From assembly GCA_023416965.1 (NCBI GenBank), contig JAEZGJ010000064.1, positions 1 through 11,017 on the forward strand: a stretch of DNA of 11,017 nt. The letters run 5' to 3'. Under the pieces are notes generated by a model. The model was given only the letters and a program-made list of their open reading frames with translations, was not told the origin of the DNA and searched no databases. Origin of the DNA: Pseudomonadota bacterium. Lineage in GTDB: Bacteria > Pseudomonadota > Alphaproteobacteria > Rhizobiales > Phreatobacteraceae. Made by a program: the position numbers and the translations under genes. Shown in pieces: positions 1 through 5,723 of this stretch (positions are counted from its first letter, which is position 1; every line of letters starts with the position of its first letter).

Positions 1-18
1 TGGTAAGAGCGGGGACAG

Positions 19-47
19 GGCCCGCGCCGCAGGGCGCGGGCCTCTTT
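19..47 (+). terminator. Intrinsic terminator of an upstream unit
   Basis: A perfect 10-bp all-G/C stem (19-28 with 33-42) closes a four-base GCAG loop and is followed by TCTTT. This is the form of a Rho-independent terminator, although the T tract is short. It probably ends a plus-strand gene left of the window; an in-frame TAA at 4-6 could be that gene's stop codon, but too little is present to say which gene. The hairpin is nearly symmetrical and could act on either strand, but the T run supports the plus strand. Confidence 0.6.
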
Positions 48-99
48 CGCGGGGGAGGCGAGGGGTGTGCAGTACGCCGCGTCGCGATGTCGCCTGCAA

Positions 100-128
100 T
101 TGACTTCGCCGCGGCAATCCGCCAAACC
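100..128 (+). promoter_or_regulatory. Possible promoter of tRNA-Lys
   Basis: TTGACT at 100-105 matches the well-conserved -35 element of alphaproteobacterial housekeeping promoters and lies about 35 bases before the tRNA. The -10 position expected 17 bases later (123-128, CAAAC-like) is a poor match, so only the -35 half is persuasive. The rest of 48-139 shows nothing else recognisable. Confidence 0.3.
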
Positions 129-139
129 CGCCGCCGGAT

Positions 140-214
140 GGGCGGGTAGCTCAGCGGTAGAGCACGTGACTTTTAATCATGTGGTCGAGGGTTCGATCCC
201 CTCCCCGCTCACCA
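140..214 (+). tRNA. tRNA-Lys (anticodon UUU)
   Basis: A complete cloverleaf can be drawn. The acceptor stem is 140-146 with 204-210, including one G-U pair. The D arm is 149-163. The anticodon stem is 165-169 with 177-181, around the seven-base loop CTTTTAA, which puts TTT at 172-174. The T stem is 187-191 with 199-203 and carries the TTCGATC loop. The discriminator is A211 and CCA is encoded at 212-214. The anticodon UUU reads AAA and AAG lysine codons. The gene converges on the minus-strand dehydrogenase gene, whose stop codon lies only 13 bases beyond the CCA, and no terminator separates them. Confidence 0.97.
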
Positions 215-227
215 TCCGACCACTTCC

Positions 228-974
228 CTAGAGCGAGAAGCCGCCGTCCACGATGTGGATGGCGCCGGTCGTGTAAGCGGCCTCGTCGGAAGCGAGGTAG
301 ACCGCGAGCATGGCCACCTCTTCCGCCGTGCCAAGCCGGCCGATGGGCTGGCGGTCGATGAAGGCCTTGCGGGCGGCGGCCTCGCTCTGGTTGGTCGAGG
401 CGGCCAGCGCCTTGATGCGCTCGTCCAGGGACGGCGACTGGATCGTGCCGGGGCAGATGGCGTTGGAGCGGATGCCGCGGCGGATATAGTCGATGGCCAC
501 GGACTTCGTGAGCCCGATCACCGCGGCCTTGGAGGCGCCATAGGCGTAGCGGTTGGGTACGCCGCGCACCGAGGAGGCGCCGGACGCGATGTTGACGATG
601 GAGCCCGACCCCTTCTCCAGCATGCCCGGCAGGAAGGCGCGGATCGTGCGGTGCATCGACTTGACGTTGAGGTCGAAGGAACGGTCCCAGTCCGCCTCGC
701 TGGTGTCGAGGACGGTGCCGTGATGCACCCAGCCGGCGGCGTTGACGAGAATGTCGATGGGACCGGTCTTGGCCGCCAGGGCCTCGACGGCACGCGTCGA
801 GGTGACGTCGAGCTTCAGCTTCTTCGCCTTTGCGATGCCCTCGAGCCTGGCCTTGTCGATGTCGGTGGCGATCACCTTCGCGCCCTCGGCCACGAAGGCC
901 ATGGCGATGGCCCGCCCGATCCCGTGACCCGCCGCGGTGACCAACGCCACCTTGCCCGCCAGCCTCTTCGCCAT
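228..974 (-). CDS. SDR family NAD(P)-dependent oxidoreductase, DHRS6/BDH2-like
   Basis: A 248-residue short-chain dehydrogenase, normal length for a classical SDR. The Rossmann glycine motif TAAGHGIG is at residues 13-20, an acidic residue in the ATDID stretch (about 38) suggests NAD preference, and NAAG is at 78-81. The catalytic set is N103, S131, Y145 and K149 (YGASK). The segments WVHHGTVLD, KAAVIGLTKSVA and CPGT match my memory of mammalian DHRS6 (type 2 hydroxybutyrate dehydrogenase, also reported as a 4-oxo-L-proline reductase) and bacterial 2-keto-3-deoxy-L-fuconate dehydrogenases, so the substrate is probably a hydroxy or keto acid; that step is inference. The ATG at 974 was chosen over one 12 codons upstream because GGGAGAG precedes it at normal spacing and because MAKRLAGK fits the family's N-terminus. 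The gene begins 84 bases after the exported-protein gene and may share its transcript. Confidence 0.9.
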   Translation of the reverse strand: MAKRLAGKVALVTAAGHGIGRAIAMAFVAEGAKVIATDIDKARLEGIAKAKKLKLDVTSTRAVEALAAKTGPIDILVNAAGWVHHGTVLDTSEADWDRSFDLNVKSMHRTIRAFLPGMLEKGSGSIVNIASGASSVRGVPNRYAYGASKAAVIGLTKSVAIDYIRRGIRSNAICPGTIQSPSLDERIKALAASTNQSEAAARKAFIDRQPIGRLGTAEEVAMLAVYLASDEAAYTTGAIHIVDGGFSL

Positions 975-1047
975 GTCTCTCTCCCGGTTCTGCCGTTCTC
1001 TGCGGCTCAAATCGGTTGAAGTGGTGACATGTCGCCTGAGGCCCTGT

Positions 1048-1077
1048 CCAGCGGCCAGCTATCCGCCAAACCGCTGG
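1048..1077. repeat. 7-bp inverted repeat at the 3' end of the exported-protein gene
   Basis: CCAGCGG (1048-1054) and CCGCTGG (1071-1077) are perfect complements separated by 16 bases, and the pair straddles the TAG stop codon at 1059-1061. No T tract follows in the direction of transcription, so it is at best a weak or Rho-assisted terminator, or an mRNA 3' structure between this gene and the dehydrogenase gene. It could also be chance in GC-rich DNA. Confidence 0.35.
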
Positions 1078-1826
1078 GAGAGTTGCGTGTCGAAGGTCCT
1101 GAGATCGCCGAGCACCCGCTCCAGCAGGGCCGGGTCGCGCAGGCGGAGCGCCGAATCGATCACGTCGATGGCGGCCCCGATCGCTTCCGCCTGGCGGCGG
1201 AACTCGCCGTTGCCGGCCGGGTCCAGCGCCGCGAAGGGCTCGCAGCGGCGCAGGGCGAAGCGATAGACGGCGGCGCGGGCAATGATGTCGCCGCGGGTTT
1301 CGCCACGAGTGAGGTCGGCCGGCTGGCGCCGGTGCACCATCAGCGCCTCGGCGGCCTCGCTCGATTCATCCAGGCATTCGACCAGGCCGTAGAGCCCGAT
1401 GCTGCGGCGCAGGCCGATCCATTCCCGCTTCAGCGGCGAGAGCTCCTCGAGTGCGCTGTCCTGCCGGCCCTGGGCCAGCACCTCGGCGGCCCGGCGCAGG
1501 CGGGCCCGCCCGCCCTCCATCACCTCTGCGAAGAGGCTGATCCGGCTGGTGACCGGCGGGGGATCGGCCGTCGTCGCCGCCGCGGTCTCGTCCCAGAGTG
1601 CGATCAGCGCCTTGAGGGCGGCTTCGGCCTCTTCCGTGCGCCCGTTCCTCAGGCTCGTGGTGGCGGTTCGGTAGAGAACCTGCGCCTGGTTCAAGCCCTG
1701 GACGAGAATGGCCGTCGTGCGGGCCTCGGCGCAGGTCGCGAGGGCGGCGAGGCAGAGCGCGACCAGCGCGGACAGCAGGCGGGAGCGGTTACATCTCGTC
1801 ACGGGCCGCACCTTACCCCAAGTCAT
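1059..1826 (-). CDS. Hypothetical exported protein with TPR-like helical repeats
   Basis: A 255-residue protein whose family I do not recognise. Residues 1-35 look like a Sec signal peptide: a basic start with several Arg, the hydrophobic stretch LLSALVALCLAALATC, then AEA, with likely cleavage after A35. The mature part is Ala-, Leu- and Arg-rich and probably all helical. A degenerate pattern (Leu, then often Gly-Arg, then Ala/Leu heptads ending in an aromatic residue) recurs near residues 58-80, 116-139 and 227-249, resembling tetratricopeptide helices. Two cysteines in the mature part (C151, C195) could form a periplasmic disulfide. There is no CxxCH haem site and no clear lipobox. The ATG overlaps the kinase stop codon as ATGA, which supports this start and implies translational coupling; a GTG eight codons later is an alternative. 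The role is unknown, possibly a periplasmic scaffold (inference). Confidence 0.75.
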   Translation of the reverse strand: MTWGKVRPVTRCNRSRLLSALVALCLAALATCAEARTTAILVQGLNQAQVLYRTATTSLRNGRTEEAEAALKALIALWDETAAATTADPPPVTSRISLFAEVMEGGRARLRRAAEVLAQGRQDSALEELSPLKREWIGLRRSIGLYGLVECLDESSEAAEALMVHRRQPADLTRGETRGDIIARAAVYRFALRRCEPFAALDPAGNGEFRRQAEAIGAAIDVIDSALRLRDPALLERVLGDLRTFDTQLSQRFGG

Positions 1827-2731
1827 CGGCGTCCCGCCAGCAGCCGATCCACGCTCGCCCGGTCGGGCATGCCCCTGCGACCGCCGAAGGCCGTGCATTT
1901 GAGCGCCGCGGCCGCATTGGCGAAGCGGACAGCCCGGTCGAGCGGCTGTTGCTCGGCCAGGGCGAGGGCCAGCGCCCCGTGCCAGGTGTCGCCGGCCCCG
2001 AGCGTATCGACCGCCGTGACCTCGAAGGCCGGAACGTGGCGCACCAGGCGGCCCTCCATGTACCAGGCGCCGCGCGCGCCATCCGTGACGAGGAACACGT
2101 TGCCGGCACCACTGGATGCATGGACGAGGGCCATTGCGAGGTCGTCGATCCCGGTGAGGTCGCGCAGGGCGGGGGCCGAGAAGCCGACATGGCTCGCCAG
2201 CGCCAGGACCTCCTGCCGGTCCGGCCTGCGGTCGGCGTCCAGCACCGATGGGAGACCCGCATGCCGCGCCAGCGGCAGCAGGGTCAGCGCCGCCTCGATC
2301 CAGCGTGTCTCGGCATAGGCGGCGTCGGCCCCGGAGAGCACCCCGGCGTCGATCCAATCGGCACTTGAGGGGATGCCGGGGTCGGAATAGCTCACCACGA
2401 GCCGCTCGCCGTGGCGGTCGATGACGACAGCCGAGACCGGCGAGCGATGGCCGGGGCAGCGCCGCACGAGGGAACAGTCGACGCCGTCGCGCTCCAGCTC
2501 ATCGATCATCATGGCGGCGAAGGGATCGTCGCCGAGCCGGGCGATCAGGGCAACGGAGGCGCCGAGCCGCGCGCAGGCCGTGGCGGCATTGCCGGCAAGC
2601 CCGCCGCCGGAGGTGACCATCTGCGTCGAGCGGAACTTGAGCGGGACGGTCGGGATCTCGTCGAGGCCATAGATGATGTCGAGCGTGGTGATGCCGGCGC
2701 ACACGACGCGCTTGATCTCAGGGTGGGTCAT
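1823..2731 (-). CDS. PfkB-family carbohydrate kinase, YihV (sulfofructose kinase)-like
   Basis: A 302-residue ribokinase-fold sugar kinase that transfers phosphate from ATP to a sugar hydroxyl. PfkB signature 1 appears as GGGLAGNAA at residues 42-50, followed by CARLGA and RLGDD. Signature 2, DTLGAGD, is at 242-248, giving the anion hole and the catalytic base D248. The opening VCAGITTLDIIYGLDEIP, the ARLG and GERLVVSY stretches and the C-terminal ALKCTAFGGRRGMPD resemble E. coli YihV more than ribokinase or fructokinase, by memory comparison. No sulfoquinovose genes (isomerase, aldolase, transporter) lie nearby, so sulfofructose as substrate is unproven and another ketose is equally possible. 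The ATG overlaps the DUF454 stop codon as ATGA, and the gene's own stop overlaps the next start the same way. An in-frame extension upstream of this ATG is spurious because it would run through the DUF454 and recG genes. Confidence 0.88.
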   Translation of the reverse strand: MTHPEIKRVVCAGITTLDIIYGLDEIPTVPLKFRSTQMVTSGGGLAGNAATACARLGASVALIARLGDDPFAAMMIDELERDGVDCSLVRRCPGHRSPVSAVVIDRHGERLVVSYSDPGIPSSADWIDAGVLSGADAAYAETRWIEAALTLLPLARHAGLPSVLDADRRPDRQEVLALASHVGFSAPALRDLTGIDDLAMALVHASSGAGNVFLVTDGARGAWYMEGRLVRHVPAFEVTAVDTLGAGDTWHGALALALAEQQPLDRAVRFANAAAALKCTAFGGRRGMPDRASVDRLLAGRR

Positions 2732-3093
2732 GCGCCGGGTCTCGTTCCGACATAGAGGGCGCTCGCGGCGATGGCGATGCCCGAGACGGCAATGCCGATC
2801 GGCGGGGCGGTGAGCCAGACGAGCCCCCAGGACAGCGCCATGGAGCCGATGGCGATCACCTTGATGCGGGGCGCGATGGCGCCGCGTTCGCGCCAGGTCC
2901 TCACCGGCGGGCCGAGGCGGGGATGGTTCAGGAGCCACCACTCGAAGCGGGGCGAGGAGCGGGCGAAGCACCAGGCGGCGAGGATGAGGAAGACGGTTCC
3001 CGGCAGGCCCGGCAGGACGACGCCGATCACGCCGATCACCGTGAACAGGCAGCCCGCGACGAAGACAAAGAAGCGAAAGGGGCGGGCAAGCAT
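2728..3093 (-). CDS. DUF454 / YbaN family inner-membrane protein
   Basis: A 121-residue, very hydrophobic protein of the usual DUF454 length. Hydrophobic segments lie at about residues 7-27, 32-44, 77-95 and 98-114, suggesting three or four membrane helices. The family motif is clear: VLPGLPGTVFLILAAWCFARSS at 26-47, followed by PRFEWWLL, closely resembling YbaN as I remember it. The biochemical role of the family is not established. The ATG lies two bases after the recG stop codon with only a weak AAGG-like site, so translation probably depends on coupling to recG. Its stop codon overlaps the kinase start (ATGA). The family is often found beside unrelated genes, so context says little about function. 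Confidence 0.9.
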   Translation of the reverse strand: MLARPFRFFVFVAGCLFTVIGVIGVVLPGLPGTVFLILAAWCFARSSPRFEWWLLNHPRLGPPVRTWRERGAIAPRIKVIAIGSMALSWGLVWLTAPPIGIAVSGIAIAASALYVGTRPGA

Positions 3094-3095
3094 GG

Positions 3096-5210
3096 TCAGC
3101 CGGCCTTGATGAGGCGGATCGCCTCGTTGCGACCGAACAGATAGAGCAGATCGCGAAGCGCCGCGCCACGGGCGGTGGCGAGCTGCGGGTCCGTCTCGAT
3201 GATGAGCCTGGCGTCGCTCCGCGCCGTCTCCATCAGCGGCGCGTGGTGTTCGAGCCGGGCGAGCCGGAACCCCGGCATGCCCGACTGCTTGGTGCCGAGC
3301 AGGTCGCCTTCGCCGCGCAGGGTCAGATCCTCCTCCGCGATGCGGAACCCGTCCTCCGTCTCGCGCATGATGTCGAGACGGCGGCGCGCCGTCTCGCCCA
3401 GCGGCCCCTTGTAGAGCAGGATGCAGGTGGAGGCCGCCGCGCCGCGGCCGATCCGGCCGCGCAGCTGATGAAGCTGGGCGAGGCCGAAATGTTCCGCGTG
3501 GTCGATCACCATGATCGAGGCCTCCGGCACGTCGACCCCCACCTCGATCACCGTGGTAGCGACCAGGAGCCGCGTCTCGCCGGCCGAGAACCGCGCCATG
3601 GCGGAGTCCTTTTCGGTCCCCTTCATCTGGCCGTGGACGAGGTCCACCGCCGCCCCGAACCGCTGCTGCAGCTGGGCGAAGCGCTCCTCTGCCGCGGCAA
3701 GGTCGGGCGTGTTCTCGTCGGGCTCCTCCGCCTCGGCCACCAGCGGACAGACCCAGTAGACCTGCCGTCCCGCCTCCAGCGCCCGGCCGATGCCGTCCAC
3801 GACGTCACCTAGCCGGTCCATGCCGATGACGCGGGTGTCCACCGGCTTGCGCCCGGCGGGCTTCTCGCGGAGTTGGGAGGAGTCCATGTCGCCGAAATAG
3901 GTCAGCACCAACGTGCGGGGGATCGGCGTCGCGGTCATGACGAGGAGGTCGACGGCCTCGCCCTTGGCCGCCAGCGCAAGGCGCTGCTGCACACCGAACC
4001 GGTGCTGCTCGTCGATGACGGCGAGGCCGAGGTCGCGGAAGCGGACGTGCTCCTGGAACAGGGCATGGGTCCCCACGACGATGGCGATGGCGCCCGAAGC
4101 GAGGCCGGCGAGGATGTCCTCGCGCTCGCGGCCCTTTTCGCGGCCGGTGAGGATCGCGACCCTGAGGCCGGCCGCGGCGGCGAGCGGTGTCAGCGTCTTC
4201 GCATGCTGGCGGGCGAGCAGCTCGGTCGGCGCCATCAGGGCCGATTGCCGGCCGGCCTCCGCCGCCGCTGCCATGGCCATGAGCGCGACCACCGTCTTGC
4301 CGGAGCCGACATCGCCCTGGAGGAGGCGAAGCATGCGGGTCGGTGCGCTCATGTCGGAAGCGATCTCGGCAATGGCCGTCGTCTGCGAGCCGGTGAGGGC
4401 GAAGGGCAGGGCGCCGGAAATGCGGGCGCGCAGCGATCCGTCGCCGACATTGCGGCGCCCCGCCGGCCGCTTCAGATTGGCGCGCACGAGGCCGAGGGCG
4501 AGCTGGTTGGCGAGGAGCTCGTCATAGGCGAGCCGCGAGCGGGCAGGGCCCTCGGGTGCGGAATCCTCGGGGATTTCGGGCTGGTGCATGCGCTTGAGCG
4601 CCGTGGCGAAGTCGGGCCAGCCCTGGCGGGCGAGATGCCGCGGCTCCAGCCATTCCGGCAGGACGGGCAGTCGGGCGAGGGCGGCTTCGGCGGCGCGGCG
4701 CACATGGCCGGAGCCCAGCCCCTCGGTCAGCGGATAGACCGGCTCCATCAGCGGCATGGTGGCTGCCTGGTCCGGGGCCAGCACCCGGTCCGGATGCACC
4801 ATCTGCCGCATGCCGTCGAACAGCTCGATCCAGCCGGAGACGATGCGCGTCTCGCCCACCGGGCACATCTGCTCGATGCGGCTGCGATGCGCGTTGAACC
4901 AGACCAGCGTCAGGTCGCCGGTCTCGTCGGAGACCAGCACCTTGTAGGGCGCCCGCGACTTGCCCGGCGGGGCCGGCCGATGCTTCTCCACCAGCACGGA
5001 GAGGGTGACGATGGCGCCCGGCGCCGCTTCGGCGAGGGTCGGGCGGGCGCGCCGGTCGATCAGGCCGCTCGGCAGGTGGAAGAGGAGATCGACCACGCGC
5101 GGCGGCCCCTCCGTTGCGAGAAGTCTCGCATAGAGGCCTTCGAGCTTGGCGCCGACGCCCTTGAGGGTGGTGAGCGGTGCAAACAGGGGATCGAGTCGCG
5201 TGGGACGCAT
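3096..5210 (-). CDS. recG: ATP-dependent DNA helicase RecG
   Basis: A 704-residue, full-length RecG, the monomeric superfamily 2 helicase that reverses stalled replication forks and branch-migrates recombination intermediates. The N-terminal wedge region (about 1-150) includes the helix-hairpin-like GVGAKL near residues 18-23 and an OB-type fold. Walker A GDVGSGKT is at about 299-306, GTHALFQ follows, motif II DEQH is at about 400-403, then TATPIPRT and GRIGRG. Near the C-terminus the TRG region runs through DLTLRGEGDLLGTKQSG. No key motif is missing. The ATG at 5210 is preferred; a GTG directly upstream (5213) is an in-frame alternative. No Shine-Dalgarno is visible before either, and a CTAGAT -10-like box sits only about 8 bases upstream, so the mRNA may be leaderless (inference). 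It heads a tight minus-strand unit with three further genes. Confidence 0.97.
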   Translation of the reverse strand: MRPTRLDPLFAPLTTLKGVGAKLEGLYARLLATEGPPRVVDLLFHLPSGLIDRRARPTLAEAAPGAIVTLSVLVEKHRPAPPGKSRAPYKVLVSDETGDLTLVWFNAHRSRIEQMCPVGETRIVSGWIELFDGMRQMVHPDRVLAPDQAATMPLMEPVYPLTEGLGSGHVRRAAEAALARLPVLPEWLEPRHLARQGWPDFATALKRMHQPEIPEDSAPEGPARSRLAYDELLANQLALGLVRANLKRPAGRRNVGDGSLRARISGALPFALTGSQTTAIAEIASDMSAPTRMLRLLQGDVGSGKTVVALMAMAAAAEAGRQSALMAPTELLARQHAKTLTPLAAAAGLRVAILTGREKGREREDILAGLASGAIAIVVGTHALFQEHVRFRDLGLAVIDEQHRFGVQQRLALAAKGEAVDLLVMTATPIPRTLVLTYFGDMDSSQLREKPAGRKPVDTRVIGMDRLGDVVDGIGRALEAGRQVYWVCPLVAEAEEPDENTPDLAAAEERFAQLQQRFGAAVDLVHGQMKGTEKDSAMARFSAGETRLLVATTVIEVGVDVPEASIMVIDHAEHFGLAQLHQLRGRIGRGAAASTCILLYKGPLGETARRRLDIMRETEDGFRIAEEDLTLRGEGDLLGTKQSGMPGFRLARLEHHAPLMETARSDARLIIETDPQLATARGAALRDLLYLFGRNEAIRLIKAG

Positions 5211-5217
5211 CACGGCA

Positions 5218-5245
5218 ATCTAGCCGCTGGGCTGGATTGCTGACA
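5218..5245 (-). promoter_or_regulatory. Candidate promoter of the recG unit
   Basis: Reading leftward, TGTCAG (5245-5240) and CTAGAT (5223-5218) are 16 bases apart and resemble the alphaproteobacterial consensus TTGAC and CTATAT-like boxes. Transcription would be expected to begin near 5211-5213, essentially at the start codon. The match is imperfect and short motifs arise by chance, so this remains a candidate. Confidence 0.3.
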
Positions 5246-5264
5246 GGGCGGCGCCGCGGGCGGC

Positions 5265-5292
5265 TTGTAAATCCCTCGCGCCCTTTGCTAGG
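5265..5292 (+). promoter_or_regulatory. Candidate promoter of sdhE-mfd
   Basis: TTGTAA (5265-5270) and GCTAGG (5287-5292) are spaced by 16 bases and are the best rightward -35/-10 pair in the region. The start would fall near 5299, within a GGTGC/GCACC dyad, giving a leader of about 125 bases before sdhE. The -10 element is a weak match to the usual consensus. Confidence 0.35.
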
Positions 5293-5423
5293 GGTGCGCC
5301 GCACCGGGTTTCGTCCGAAAGGGCCTGCCCGGCTCTTGCCGTTAGCTGCCCTGCATTCGCGCCGGCTCCGAAAACGGGGCTCGCACGTAGATGTCGTGGC
5401 AACACGCAACGAGGCCTCCTTCG

Positions 5424-5723
5424 ATGACCGGAACCACCCGTTCCTCCGCCGATCTCGATCCGCGCCGCCGGAAGATCCTCTTCCGCTCGTGGCATCGCGG
5501 CACGCGCGAGATGGACCTGATCATGGGCCGGTTCGCCGATGTCCATATCGCGGACTTCTCGGAGGCCGAGCTCGACGATTTCGAGCGGCTGATCGAGGTG
5601 CCGGATCGCGACCTCTTCGCCTGGGTCACCGACAAGGCGGAGACGCCCGCCAATTACGACACCGGCGTCTTCCGTTCGCTGAAGAGCTTCCATGCCGCCG
5701 GTCGCGGCGCCTGGGCCGGCTGA
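5424..5723 (+). CDS. sdhE: FAD assembly factor SdhE (succinate dehydrogenase assembly factor 2 family)
   Basis: A 99-residue protein of the SdhE/Sdh5/CptB family, which promotes covalent attachment of FAD to the SdhA subunit of succinate dehydrogenase (complex II, TCA cycle) in the cytoplasm. The hallmark RGxxE motif is RGTRE at residues 25-29, preceded by RRRKILFRSWH. The later LDDFERLIEVPDRDLFAWV segment (about 50-68) completes the five-helix fold. The ATG at 5424 was chosen because MTGTTRSSADLDPRR is typical of alphaproteobacterial members and GAGG (5411-5414) lies nine bases before it. An in-frame ATG 11 codons upstream has no good site. The stop codon TGA shares its final A with the mfd start (TGATG), so the two are coupled. 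The pairing is genomic context rather than a shared pathway. Confidence 0.95.
   Translation: MTGTTRSSADLDPRRRKILFRSWHRGTREMDLIMGRFADVHIADFSEAELDDFERLIEVPDRDLFAWVTDKAETPANYDTGVFRSLKSFHAAGRGAWAG

Larger units (their letters stand above)
5211..5423. promoter_or_regulatory. Divergent recG / sdhE promoter region
   Basis: A 213-base intergenic region that must hold promoters in both directions. Small dyads are visible: GGTGC (5293-5297) with GCACC (5301-5305) around three bases, near the expected start of the rightward transcript, and a six-pair stem (5365-5370 with 5375-5380, one G-U) closing an AAAA loop about 44 bases before sdhE. The first could be an operator or a leader hairpin. No riboswitch or small protein gene is recognisable. 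An ATG at 5391 in frame with sdhE is not favoured as its start. Confidence 0.6.

Noticed and set aside
32..139. Small RNA or attachment site next to the tRNA
   Set aside because: No repeat of the tRNA 3' end occurs elsewhere that I could see, there is no integrase gene, and no conserved RNA fold beyond the terminator is recognisable.
1029..2318. A 429-codon plus-strand open frame opposite the exported protein and kinase
   Set aside because: Low-complexity translation spanning two genes that have clear sense evidence.
1827..2357. N-terminal extension of the exported protein through the kinase gene
   Set aside because: The extra residues are Arg/Gly-rich shadow sequence of the kinase. The signal peptide and the ATGA overlap fix the start at 1826.
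2732..3169. N-terminal extension of the sugar kinase
   Set aside because: It reads through DUF454 and the end of recG in another frame; the PfkB fold begins just after the ATG at 2731.
3873..5243. A 456-codon plus-strand open frame opposite recG
   Set aside because: It is an antisense shadow of recG with the same Gly/Arg/His-rich composition and no motifs.
5177..5722. In-frame N-terminal extension of mfd by 182 codons
   Set aside because: It runs through the recG-sdhE spacer and through sdhE in another frame. The Mfd family N-terminus and the TGATG overlap place the start at 5723.
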